From Leuctra nigra (lineage: Eukaryota > Arthropoda > Insecta > Plecoptera > Leuctridae), in contig OW203771.1 of NCBI GenBank assembly GCA_934045905.1, forward strand, positions 310,001-374,000: 64,000 nt of DNA, given 5' to 3'. The translations under genes were made by a program, and so were the position numbers. The notes under the pieces are model-generated. The model was not told the DNA's origin, searched no databases, and saw only the letters and a list, made by a program, of their open reading frames with translations. The first letter of the stretch is position 1; each line of letters opens with the position of its first letter. Shown here one piece after another: positions 23,012 to 32,177 of this stretch.

Positions 23012-26000
23012 GGCATATACACCTACTTGAAATCAATCAAATAAAATACTTCCCGAGTATAAAAATAGCATTTTTAGTGATTTTTTTATTTAACTGGTCA
23101 ATTGACCCAAAAAGTATTAGACCGGTGAGTGAAGGGATGCGTCCGCCCCCAAATTAACCACTGGAGAACCTAGGTACCTACTTATTACAAAACAGTAACA
23201 CAGCTACTTGTACAATGCAATGTGTGAACTCACCTCCGCATCTTCTTCAGCGGAGTCCTCAACGACCGTGCCGAGTCTGCTCTTCACCTCACTCCCCATT
23301 GGCTCGCTCCTCTTGGCCTCTCCAATCACATCGCTGTGTCCCAGCCGCGACTTCACCTCACTGGCTTCGTCCTTGACCAGCGGGCCGAGTCTGGACTTCA
23401 CCTCACTCATCTGGGCTTCGGGCCGCAGTCGAATCACTTTCGTCTCCGTCGCAATCGGCTCGTTGCTCTCGAACTTCCTCCGTCTCGCGTCCATCATCTT
23501 CTGGCTCGACTTGTGTTTCTTCTTCTTCACCGGGGATTGTTCGAGAAGAGGTTTGATCCGGACCGGCGACATTTTCGCGACGATCGGTCGGAGAGGTGAG
23601 GTTTTGTCTCGAGTTCGATCCGGCGACGGACTCAGGCTCAAGCTGGGAGTCCGAAGGCGTCGGGGAGATTCTGAAGGGTCGTTTGAGGCCCTACGATCGC
23701 GTTTCGGAGACCTGGAGAAGCGTTTGCGTGGGGGAGAGTTTGACCTCCGTCGGGCCGGGCGAGGGGAGTTGGAGTGTTTGCGGGGGGCGGGCCGGGGGGA
23801 CCAGCGGGCCCGGGGGGACCGAGAGCGGCGGGCCAGACGAGGGGAACGTCGTCGCGGGGAACGAGAATTCCGTCGTCCCATTGGACGGGGGGATCGGGCT
23901 CGAAGCGGGGGCGACCAGGGACGGATGTTATTGGTCGTGTTAGGAGACTTGCTTCTCATTGGCTGACGAATTGGAGAGCGGCTTCTGATTGGCTGACGAA
24001 CTGGAGATCGGCTTCGTCTCATTGGCTGACGAACTGGAGATCGGCTTCGTCTCATTGGCTGACGAACTGGCGATCTTCTCATTGGCTGACGAACTGGAGA
24101 TCGGCTTCGTCTCATTGGCTGACGAACTGGTGATCTGCTTCTTCTCATTGGCTGGCGCACTGGAGACTTGGTCCTGATAGGCTGGCGGACCGGAGACTTA
24201 CTTCTCATTCGTTGATGCTCAGGCGACGGTCTGAGGAACAGAGCAAATGGTTACCTACCTACAAGAAGAATACTACCTTGTATTTGTTCCGATCAAACAG
24301 TTTTTAAGCATTTCCATTGCTAATGACCAACGCAGTCTCCTCTTCAACTCAGAACAGATGTTTCATAATCAAAAACATCGACCAGTTCACTCAGATTTTC
24401 TAACCATTCTCACTGAATTCAACATTCACAATCTACAAAATGCCAATAATAATCACAAAACAATAAACATTACACTATTTATTTGAATATTGTTCCATCT
24501 TAATGACCTTCTTAAAAGAGAGTTAGGTAGGTCCTTTTCATAGTTTGCACGAGCTTCTTTTGTTTTACATCAACAAACAATGCAAAAAAATATTTATTTT
24601 CGGCTATTTTTGTGTACTGTTTGTCAAGTTGATTTAAACTATTTATTATCGGTTATTCGAATATAGTTTGTAAACGAGTGGTTTTACAACTATAAGAACT
24701 TCTTCTGCAGTCTGCAATTATTGCACAGGTAACCAAAAATACTACAAATAAATACTGAAAAACAGATTGACAGCCATTCTGACATGTTACACCAAGATGG
24801 CCGCGCAACAATGAGATGAGGTAACGTGCAAACAATGAATTTTAAGATATTATAACCTCCTCTCCTCGGAGAGACAACAATGACAGATAAAACGCTTCTG
24901 GCTACAAACCTGTCTTGCCGTGGAGACTACCCTAGCATGGGTTTCACCACGGCGGTCCATTTTGGAAAAAATCCATAGAGTTTTTTCAGCCATTTTGAAG
25001 AAAAAAACCTTTAGAATTTTTCAACCATTTTGGAAAAAAAAGTATTTTTCAGCCATTTTGGACAAGATTTTTAGATTTTTTCATCAACATTCATCAATAT
25101 CTATTTTCATTTATTTTTCCATCAACACTGACAACACAACGTACCTGTCTTGCTGCGGAGACCGCACTAACATGGGTTTCACCACCACTGTCCATTTTGA
25201 GAAAAATCTTTTTATTTTTTTCAGCAATTTTGGAAAAAAACCTTTAGAATTTTTCAACCATTTTGGAAAAAAAATTGTATTTTTCAGCCATTTTGGACAA
25301 AAATTTTAGATTTTTTCATCAACATCTTTTTTCATTATTTTTTCATCACACTGACGACACAACGTACCTGTCCTGCTGTGGAGACTGCACTAGCATTGGT
25401 TTGACCACCGCTGTCCTCGCTGCCAGCGGATCTTCCAGCTGACTTATCAACTGGTCCAGACTCTTCTCCTCCTCCTCGTCGGCCATCATCAACACATCGT
25501 CTTCGGACTCCGACTCGCTCGCCGCGACGCTGCGCTCCGACTCCGAGTCGGATTCGCTGTCGGACTTGTCGTAGCGGTCGAACTTCGTCACCACGGCAAC
25601 TGAAAACACAGCGGGACGAGTTAATTAAGGTGGCTCATCCAATCGGGCATGGTCTCAGATTTTCATATTTTTTTTCTACTTATTGATAATCATGCCATAC
25701 ACAATCCCTGAAAAAATTAAACACTTCTCGTGTCTAGTTTTTGAGATAAATTGAGTTTTCTTCCCCATGTTATCTTATGGCAGACAGGTAAAATCGCGTC
25801 ACATTTAGGCTAATAATGAAGATCTAATTTTTATGTAGTCCCAACTTTGATCAAAAAACTTTTTTTCTGGTAGATATATGGATATCCTATTAGGGAAAAA
25901 ATTGAAAACAATACCAACGTGTGCTATTTTAGAAGTTATAAGCAAAAAACGCAATGATTTTCCTATACCTCCTGTGTTAAAGTTTTGTTCATTCTCGGAA

Positions 26001-29000
26001 GGCAATAATTTTAAACCTCGCTGTAAGACAGGAGCTGCAAGTTAAATGACATTTTATGATTTGTTTATACTTAAATAGAGTTCAACTGTTGGAAAAAGTA
26101 ATTCATGATGGTAATTTCAAAAAATAAATATTTTGGAATGTTCGATCGGTTGAGCCACGTTAAGAGGTCTCAAAATGTTTGTTTTTGTTTAAATTTCAAA
26201 CTCAAGCTAACAGATTTTCAAAATCAGATAGGTATTTGAAATGTACTTGACTAAGGGGCAGTCTTTCAATACTCTGCTAAAGTCTCAATTAGCTCTTAAC
26301 AGTTAGTTAGTGGTCATTCTAGGAATGCCATTGGTTGTTGCCATGGCAATATAGTCCTAATTGACTGTATAAAAGTTAGCAAGACATTGAAAGACCGGGC
26401 CTAAGGGGCAGTCTTTCAATACTCTGCTAACTTTTAAATGGTTGATTAGGACTGTATTGTCATGGCAACCACTGAAAGACAGTTTTGTACTAACTAAAAC
26501 AGCTAATTGAGACTATAGCAGAGTATTGAAATACCGGCCCTGAATAATACCATACACTGGAGAACTTTATGACACCTGGAAAGACCTCAAAAAGTTAATA
26601 TGAATATTTTACGAAAAATATAGTCACTTTGAGGTTGTAATATACTCCAGTGTGTGGCATTATTTAGCTATTAATATTAATAACCAGGAATGGGCAGAAC
26701 TTATTCAAAAGTAGGTAGATTCTTTTAACATTCTGTTCAGTGTGAAGACAAAGTTTAAAAAGTGTTTTGAAGAGCCATGAAATTCCTGTTGTCAAAATCT
26801 CTGCAAATAAAGGACCTGAGTAGGGGTGTATCTACTCAATAATAATCTGGATACTCGGAAACAATAAAATACCTACTTCCAGAGTATAAAAAATAGCAGT
26901 TTTAGTGATTTTTTTATTTGAACGGTCATTTGACATCAATCCAAAAAGTATTTGACTGGTCAATTTCCATCCCTGGGGGCCAATTCTTGAGTTTTCATGT
27001 TTTGATACCATGTGTGGTTTCATTGTTTAAAACGTAAAAAAGTTGAAGACTAAGCAATAGTTGTCAACTTTTTTACGTTTTAAACAATGAAACCACACAT
27101 GGTTTCAAAACAAGAAAACTCAAGAATTGGCCTCCTGGACCTGAGGGAGGTGTAGGACCCAGCGCTAACTGGACAGGGGTGCGATTACATAAAATGAGAA
27201 CTATCTTGTCACGGTGACAAGCTTTTATCTCTATGTTATTCACGGCCTTGTAGGATCTTGTCACCGTGATAAGTAAGTTATCATTTTATGTGATCGCACC
27301 CCTGTAAGGGTTAAAAAGTCCGTCTCACCTGTGGGTTGAGCCTCGGGTGGTTTCGCTGCCTCGGTCTTGCAGTATCTGTGCTGAGGCAGCGCCAGGCGCG
27401 GAGGTTCCGAGGGTGCGCTGACCGCAGCGCTGCTAGTGTCGGCCACGGGAACTATTGCGATCAGGTTGGAGTTGATGTGGTGGCGTTGGAACACCTAGGA
27501 AATAACATGAAGTTCACAACGCGGCTTGGAACATGGCGGGAAATAACATGAAGTTCACAACGCGGCTTGGAACATGGCGGGAAATAACATGAAGTTCACA
27601 ACGCAGCTTGGAACATGTCGGGAAATAACATGAAGTTCACAACGCGGCTTGGAACATGGCGGGAAATAACATGAAGTTCACAACGCGGCTTGGAACATGG
27701 CGGGAAATAACACTCAGTTCACAACGCGGCTTGGAACATGGCGGGAAATAACATGAAGTTCACAACGCGGCTTAGAACATGGCGGGAAATAACATGAAGT
27801 TCACAACGCGGCTTGGAACATGGCGGGAAATAACATGAAGTTCACAACGCTACTTGGAACACCTGGGAAATAACATGAAGTTCACAACGGGGCTTGGAAC
27901 ATGGCGGGAAATAACATGAAGTTCACAACGCGGCTTGGAACATGGCGGGAAATAACATGAAATTCACAAAGCGGCTTGGAACATGGCGGGAAATTTATAA
28001 CATGAAGTTCACAACGCGGCTTGGAACATGGCGGGAAATAGCTTGAAGTTCACAACGCGGCTTGGAACATGGCGGGAAATAACATGAAGTTCACAACGCG
28101 GCTTGGAACATGGCGGGAAATAACATGAAGTTCACAACGCGGCTTGGAACATGGCGGGAAATAACACTCAGTTCACAACGCGGCTTGGAACATGGCGGGA
28201 AATAACATGAAGTTGACAACGCGGCTTGGAACATGGCGGGAAATAACATGAAGTTCGCAACGCGGCTTGGAACATGGCGGGAAATAACATGAAGTTCACA
28301 ACGCGGCTTGGAACATGGCGGGAAATAACATGAAGTTCACAACGCGGCTTGGAACATGGTGGGAAATAACATGAAGTTCACAACGCGGCTTGGAACATGG
28401 CGGGAAATAGCTTGAAGTTCACAACGCGGCTTGGAACATGGCGGGAAATAACATGAAGTTCACAACGCGGCTTGGAACATGGCGGGAAATAACATGAAGT
28501 TCACAACGCAGATTGGAACATGGCGGGAAATAACATGAGGTTCACAACGCGGCTTGGAACATGGCGGGAAATACCATGAAGTTCACAACGCGGCTTGGAA
28601 CATGGCGGGAAATAACATGAAGTTCACAACGCGGCTTGGAACATGGCGGGAAATAACATGAAGTTCACAACGCGGCTTGGAACATGGCGGGAAATAACAT
28701 GAAGTTCACAACGCGGCTTGGAACATGGCGGGAAATAGCTTGAAGTTCACAACGCGGCTTGGAAGTTGACAGATTGTATGCAAGGAGGTTGAAAACTACC
28801 CTCAAGCTAGAGTCAGCACAATTTTGAGTATGATTTTAAACCAAGGGCTGGTGTAATGGATACCTCGGTTCTCGTCAGATCACTGAGGTTAAGCAACATT
28901 TAGCGCGGTCAGCGGTTGGATGGGTGACCATTGAACTCTGCCTTGCCAGTTGTGCCATTGGGCCAGAGAGACTGGGGTGTTTGGGGGTTAGTGTGACGAC

Positions 29001-30895
29001 CTCCCTCCACCTGTTATCAGTCTCTCGACGGCGCGGGTTGTGGAGGCTCGTGCTGTGAATGTTACACCGTCCTTCGGAAGGGACGTTAAGCCGTTGGTCC
29101 CCTTGGTATCTTTCGTCAGGAGTAGGCTACATGCCGGTACCGGGTTTCCTCTCCTCCCTTCTCTATATTACATTCTCACTAGTGGAGCCTCGGCTCTGTT
29201 GAGAATATACCTAGACTTAATTAGTATAATTAATGACTGCAAAATATCTAATGACCTAGAGGTAAATTATTTTTTATTAGGTAGTACTGACTGATGTATT
29301 GCAATCCGATGACTGGACTTTTATTTTCCAAGCTTGTTATTCTTAGTGAATGATATTAGTGTACACTCGGCCAAACAAAACTTGAACGTTGACCAAATTT
29401 GAATGACTGCTGGTCATGTCCCATAACCAATCAAAGCTTGTTATTATCATTGAAATATGAGGTCACCTACTAGATTGAGTAGGATTGACTACTACAGTGC
29501 AAATTTAATTTCAAACTGAGTGCAGAACTAGTGCGGCCAGTGGAAAACGCCAGTAGGTACCTCAGTGTCTACGATCAAATACAATCGTCATGTTTCATTA
29601 AAGGCTTTCATTCTTTCATATTCTTTACCACTAGGAAAACGCTCTGAGTAACGCGTTGATGAGCGAGCACGGATATGCGCAACACATCGAACCGAAATTC
29701 TGTCTATTGAAAATGTCATTAAAAGCCAATAATTCTTGAATTTCGTCACAGACTTGTATGAAAATCTCCAACAATTCCTAAAATATTGGTCCCAATAACC
29801 ACGCAAAGTTTAAAGTTGATCGATTGAACCTTTATGATTGAACGATTCCTTGTTAATTTCCAAAATTCACAGGATATCGTTCAAAAAAATGTTAAACGGT
29901 CATCAGTTTCATAATACGTTTGAAAGTTTCTGCTCTAACAACCTTGAAGTGAAGATTCGAAGATTCCGTGAAATATGAAATTCGAGAAATATGATAGCCA
30001 ACACGCAAAATATCCGTAAACTGTCGATAACTTTTGAATTTAAACACAGTTTAGTCTGAAAATTGTCAAAAATACAGATAATGTTGGACCCGATGACCAT
30101 GCAAAATTTTAAGTTGATCGGTCAAACGGTTTCGGCACATGAAATATTTTTTTTAAATTTTAACGATTGGGAGGATTTGGCTGAAAATTTGTAAAATAAG
30201 AGACAATGTTGGTCCTAATGACCATGCAAAATATAAGGTCGATCACATTTGTCGAAGTCCATTTTCATTTTTCAGTCTATCAGGAGATGTTTATTTAAAT
30301 TTCAACCAATGAATGGATTTCAAAAAAATTAGGGTCTGCAAACAGAGAAGGTTTGTTTTACATGTGTGCAAAATTTCAGATCAATCGGTGAAACGGTGCG
30401 ACCTGTGTATCGGCTATTAGCAGCCAAAAACAAAAACAAAAACCCAAAAAAAAAAAAAAAAAAAAAAAACAGAGGTCCGTGCCAAAAGAGCCAAAAGGAG
30501 ACGCTCGCTTCGCTCGCTCAATAACAAGATGTTTATTCAACAAGCTGCACTTGTATTGATCGCGGCCTTCTGAACAAGGTTTCAAGAAGACTGGTTTCTT
30601 CAACTAGCGCTTTCTATTTCTGGCGCTCTCACTTCTTTTCCACTTGCTATCCAAGTTCTCTAGATCTCACTAAAACTACCTTCACTGTGACATACAAATG
30701 TTTTCCTTCTACTTGCATTCATCCACCTACCTGATTGTTTGAGCGAGCTGTAGATTGGAAATGACGGTAAGGCGCAACATGTCGCGGTTGTTGTTGATGG
30801 TTTCGTGGAACAGGAAATCGCTGCGCGGCGGACTTGGCGCGTAACGTTGCTAACGCAGCAAGCCGAAGGGCTTCCAATTCGTCTTCATCACCCAT
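16880..30895 (-). CDS. SR-rich, acidic/basic putative nuclear protein (unrecognised), multi-exon
   Basis: Exons by hand: 30731-30895, 27329-27494, 25368-25599, 23234-24230, 22252-22380, 19420-19487 and a short terminal 16880-16895. Phases agree at each junction, giving about 590 aa. The start ATG at 30893-30895 has an in-frame TAG just upstream. Features in order: MGDEDELEALRLAALATLR; an acidic serine block (SDSESDSESE); a 333-aa SR block with about nine RSPVRQP repeats and RRSRSP runs; a repeated EVKSRLG motif; then LRAELSRRRAERL. Such composition is typical of splicing or mRNA-processing factors. I cannot name the family; a Zc3h13/Flacc relation crossed my mind but is unsupported. The last two exons are least certain. 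Confidence 0.65.
17234..17836. mobile_element. hAT-type MITE (CAGRGCCAGTTG termini)
   Basis: 603 bp with ends CAGGGCCAGTTGTTTATGG and CCACAAACAACTGGCTCTG. Flanking 8-mers are ATTATTTG (17226-17233) and ATTAGTTG (17837-17844), 7 of 8 matching. CAGRG ends are usual in hAT. It lies in the last intron of the SR-rich gene. Confidence 0.85.
17845..18120. other. Intronic stretch without assignable features
   Basis: Lies between a hAT MITE and a SINE-like piece. No exon-like block was found. Confidence 0.4.
18121..18275 (-). repeat. tRNA-derived SINE fragment
   Basis: On the minus strand, a perfect B-box-like GGGTTCGATTCCCGCGG (about 18218-18234) follows an anticodon-stem-like CTGAGATTCAG, resembling the 3' half of a tRNA. 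A non-tRNA body follows (GGAGGCAAATGTCGGGAAGG). There is no complete tRNA fold or A box, so it is not a tRNA gene. Confidence 0.6.
18968..19175. mobile_element. Palindromic MITE, family 2 (TGCCACnCACTGGAG core)
   Basis: About 100-bp arms: AGCGACCCATTCCAGCCTAA and AATGCCACCCACTGGAG on the left are mirrored by CTCCAGTGTGCGGCATT and TTAGGCTGTAATGGATCGCT on the right. Shorter relatives occur at 26545-26690 and 59485-59605, and a broken one around 56690-57070. Confidence 0.75.
19808..21545. mobile_element. Non-autonomous hAT element (TAGGGTTGGGCGAACC termini), hosting another element
   Basis: 1738 bp with ends TAGGGTTGGGCGAACC and GGTTCGCCCAACCCTA and a perfect 8-bp duplication CTGAATAC (19800-19807, 21546-21553). 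Subterminal regions hold dense GGTTCGAA/TTCGAACC palindromes. A TA-flanked element at 19951-20506 sits inside, so the original hAT was about 1.2 kb. No transposase remains. Confidence 0.95.
19951..20506. mobile_element. TA-flanked element nested in the hAT (GGTCTGTTCG termini)
   Basis: 556 bp with ends GGTCTGTTCGTTTGCC and GGCAAACGAACAGACC, TA on both sides. GC-rich subterminal repeats are built on TCGAGCAG. It shares terminal text with the 175-bp element at 31615-31789. Confidence 0.85.
21770..22050 (+). repeat. 3' end fragment of a second LINE family
   Basis: A GAAGTGGAAGAAG-rich tail of a LINE reading frame is followed by CACCCCCCGACCCAACTCTTGGAACC and an (ATT)n tail at about 22036-22048. 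The same 3' end appears reversed at 63026-63230. This is a truncated, dead copy. Confidence 0.65.
22974..23011. repeat. (TAA)n microsatellite
   Basis: About twelve perfect trinucleotide units in an intron of the SR-rich gene. It may be the worn tail of a LINE insertion. Confidence 0.9.
23234..24230 (-). CDS. SR-repeat exon of the SR-rich gene
   Basis: 997-nt exon, acceptor at 24231-24232 and donor at 23232-23233. It encodes tandem RSPVRQP(M/I)R units (about residues 210-290 of the protein), RS/RP dipeptides, then SRLG repeats. At DNA level the repeats are tandem blocks sharing ATTGGCTGACGAACTGGAGA (23956-24135). The family role of RS domains is phosphorylation-controlled protein contact in nuclear speckles; that is inference here. 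Long open frames on the opposite strand are shadows of this GC-rich repeat. Confidence 0.8.
24537..24840. mobile_element. MITE, family 3 (TCATAGTTTGCA termini)
   Basis: Ends TTCATAGTTTGCACGAGC and CGTGCAAACAATGAA. The interior includes ACCAAGATGGCCGCGCAACA. A close relative lies at 56116-56415 inside the Hsc70 gene. Confidence 0.7.
24905..25340 (-). repeat. Two tandem duplications of the SR gene exon-3 donor region
   Basis: The last ~55 nt of exon 25368-25599, its GT donor and the following intron recur at about 25139-25200 and 24905-24965, spaced 223 and 235 bp. The intervening text is rich in CCATTTTGGAAAAAA blocks that are themselves repeated. The middle copy keeps a perfect AGACAG/GTACGTTGTG donor; the distal copy has lost the GTACG (GTAG follows). 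Confidence 0.8.
26255..26540. mobile_element. Two head-to-tail MITEs sharing a TAA (GGGGCAGTCTTTCAA termini)
   Basis: Copy 1 is 26255-26401, copy 2 is 26405-26540. Each has ends like GGGGCAGTCTTTCAATAC and ATTGAAAGACCGGGCC. A TAA precedes each copy, and TGA follows the second. The 3-bp TWA target is typical of PIF/Harbinger. Confidence 0.7.
26545..26690. mobile_element. MITE, family 2 copy
   Basis: CATACACTGGAGAACTTTATG on the left pairs with ACTCCAGTGTGTGGCATTATT on the right. It is shorter and more diverged than the 18968 copy. Confidence 0.6.
26976..27134. mobile_element. 159-bp long-hairpin MITE, family 4 (GAGGCCAAttC)
   Basis: A near-perfect hairpin: about 70-bp arms around a ~16-bp loop (AGACTAAGCAATAG). 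Ends are GGGGCCAATTCTTGAG and CTCAAGAATTGGCCTC. CTG lies on both sides (26973-26975, 27135-27137). An equally long copy is at 46387-46545. Confidence 0.85.
27487..28765. repeat. 41-bp minisatellite, about 31 copies, abutting an exon
   Basis: The plus-strand unit runs AACATGGCGGGAAATAACAT and on to GAAGTTCACAACGCGGCTTGG. The spacing of 41 bp is constant except for one unit with 4 extra bases near 27994. Variant units (AATAGCTTG at about 28036, 28406, 28734; CACTCAG at about 27708, 28162) recur at multiples of 41, showing block amplification. The first unit overlaps the acceptor and first bases of SR-gene exon 27329-27494. Confidence 0.95.
28846..29200 (+). repeat. 5S-rRNA-derived SINE (SINE3-like)
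   Basis: The head (about 28857-28929) reads as the 5S rRNA internal promoter region: CTCGGTTCTCGTCAGATCAC, then GGTTAAGCAAC, GCGCGGTCAG and GGATGGGTGACC. A non-5S body follows, including CCGTCCTTCGGAAGGGACGTT and GTTGGTCCCC. It lacks the 5S ends, so it is not a 5S gene. It lies in intron 1 of the SR-rich gene. SINE3-type elements are known in fish and some arthropods. Confidence 0.85.
29362..29495. mobile_element. MITE family 1, truncated copy
   Basis: Left end CACTCGGCCAAACAAAACTTG after TA, then the family body up to about 29495, where similarity stops. The right end is missing. Confidence 0.7.
29620..30530. repeat. Unclassified dispersed repeat with GACGCTCGCTTCGCTCGCTC tail
   Basis: It starts with AGGAAAACGCTCTGAGTAACGCG, contains repeated 'GACCATGCAAA...TAAGTTGATC' phrases, an A-run at 30445-30469 and the tail GACGCTCGCTTCGCTCGCTC. 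The same blocks recur at 43995-44590 and, in tandem, at 44770-45947. No open frame; class unknown. Confidence 0.7.
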
Positions 30896-31140
30896 ATTGA
30901 ACGGAAATAACTAGCAGTACTCTTCAGTCTTGGTACAAAGGTGATTACTGCATTAACAGAGAAGAAAGGTAAAGTAGGTGTCCAGCAATCTGCCCGTTAG
31001 AAACAACGTACGCAGGTTATTCACTAAAACGTAAATACATTTAGGTTACAACTAATGATATACGAATTTGATGGAGACAAGTTTCTTCAAAATTTTTACA
31101 ATTTTCACTACAAAAAATAGAAAAGAAAGTAAAATTATTA

Positions 31141-31190
31141 CCTGTCGCAGAGGATCATTGGCCGCCATATTGTGATTTGTGTTACAACTT
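31141..31190 (-). other. Probable 5' UTR exon with a 9-codon upstream ORF
   Basis: Minus-strand text has an ATG (31165-31167) followed by eight codons ending CAG and a donor GTAATA at 31135-31140. The next good acceptor (30948-30949, with a strong pyrimidine tract) begins TAA. Splicing would thus create MAANDPLRQ-stop across the junction, ahead of the main ATG at 30895. The extent upstream is unknown. Confidence 0.45.
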
Positions 31191-31614
31191 TTGGCCTTGA
31201 TTTTTCAAGGGTAGCTGTAGTACAAAGAGCATCCGACAGGGGCGGAGCTTAAATCAAGCGGGAAGATTTAATTTTGAACAAATGTCATTATTTTCTATAG
31301 TAAAAAAATTATAACTCGTTCATTTTATAACATTCAATAGCTAAAAATTAATGCCAAGAAGGAATGAAACTAATAGGTGGGAAGATTGATTTTTAAGTAA
31401 ATATATTATTTTCTACAGAAAATAAATACATTTTATAAGCATGCAAATTCAATTAGGTACCTAGGTACTACCTAAAAATAATGTGAAGTCTGAAGATATT
31501 TACAATTCAGTACAGCCTGGAACCGAACAGGTTTTATTTTATTATCAATTTATTGAATATATATACATGTTGTTACCTAACCACTAAGCCAAGGTCACCA
31601 CTTATATGTTACTA

Positions 31615-31789
31615 GGTTTGTTCGTCGGGGTGTTTCTAACCTGCTCGGAGCAGGCGGAAGTACGTCACTGAAGATGTTAGGTGCAAGGATTTCGAATCAA
31701 AACTCGCCGGATAGGTATAACTAAGTAAACTTTTACGTGACGACTTCCGGTGTGTTCCGAACAGGTTAGAACACCCCGACGAACAGACC
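31615..31789. mobile_element. TA-flanked MITE (GGTYTGTTCGTCGGGG termini)
   Basis: About 175 bp with ends GGTTTGTTCGTCGGGGTGTT and AACACCCCGACGAACAGACC (right end partly written in the complementary sense), TA on both sides. The inverted ends extend about 50 bp with mismatches. Related to 19951-20506. Confidence 0.75.
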
Positions 31790-32177
31790 TACATACATAC
31801 CAATACATAGCATTATTGCTACGTGCTCAAAACAATGGTATTTTGGCAAACAAATTTATTTCAATTACAGGTATAAATAATATTATACATCTTTTACAAA
31901 AATAGAGAATAGATCGTTTTCAATTTATCATATCAATTTATCTATTAGCCTATTCAAAAACAAAACAACATTATTTTAAGCAATCAAATTCAATTTTCAT
32001 CAAAAAATCATCAGGTAGGTAAATGTAGATTACAAAATATATAATCGATTGTTATCAAAATATAATATCACATAGGTAGTTTATAGAACAGGATATTTTA
32101 GACAATCAAATTCAATTTTCACCAAAAAATAAATAGGTATACACATAGTGCTGTTCCAGAAAATCTTGAGCAAACAG

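Noticed and set aside
23208..24177. Long open frames (up to 252 codons) on the plus strand across the SR block
   Set aside because: They are antisense shadows of a GC-rich codon repeat. The minus strand has splice sites in phase and sensible protein composition.
27487..28765. CRISPR-like regular repeat spacing
   Set aside because: Units are contiguous 41-bp copies without unique spacers, in an animal intron.
28857..28929. 5S rRNA gene
   Set aside because: Only the internal promoter part is 5S-like; both ends of the 120-nt gene are absent and an unrelated body follows.
31141..31167. MAANDPLRQ as the true N-terminus of the SR-rich protein
   Set aside because: The best downstream acceptor brings an immediate in-frame TAA, and the exon-2 ATG has its own upstream stop.
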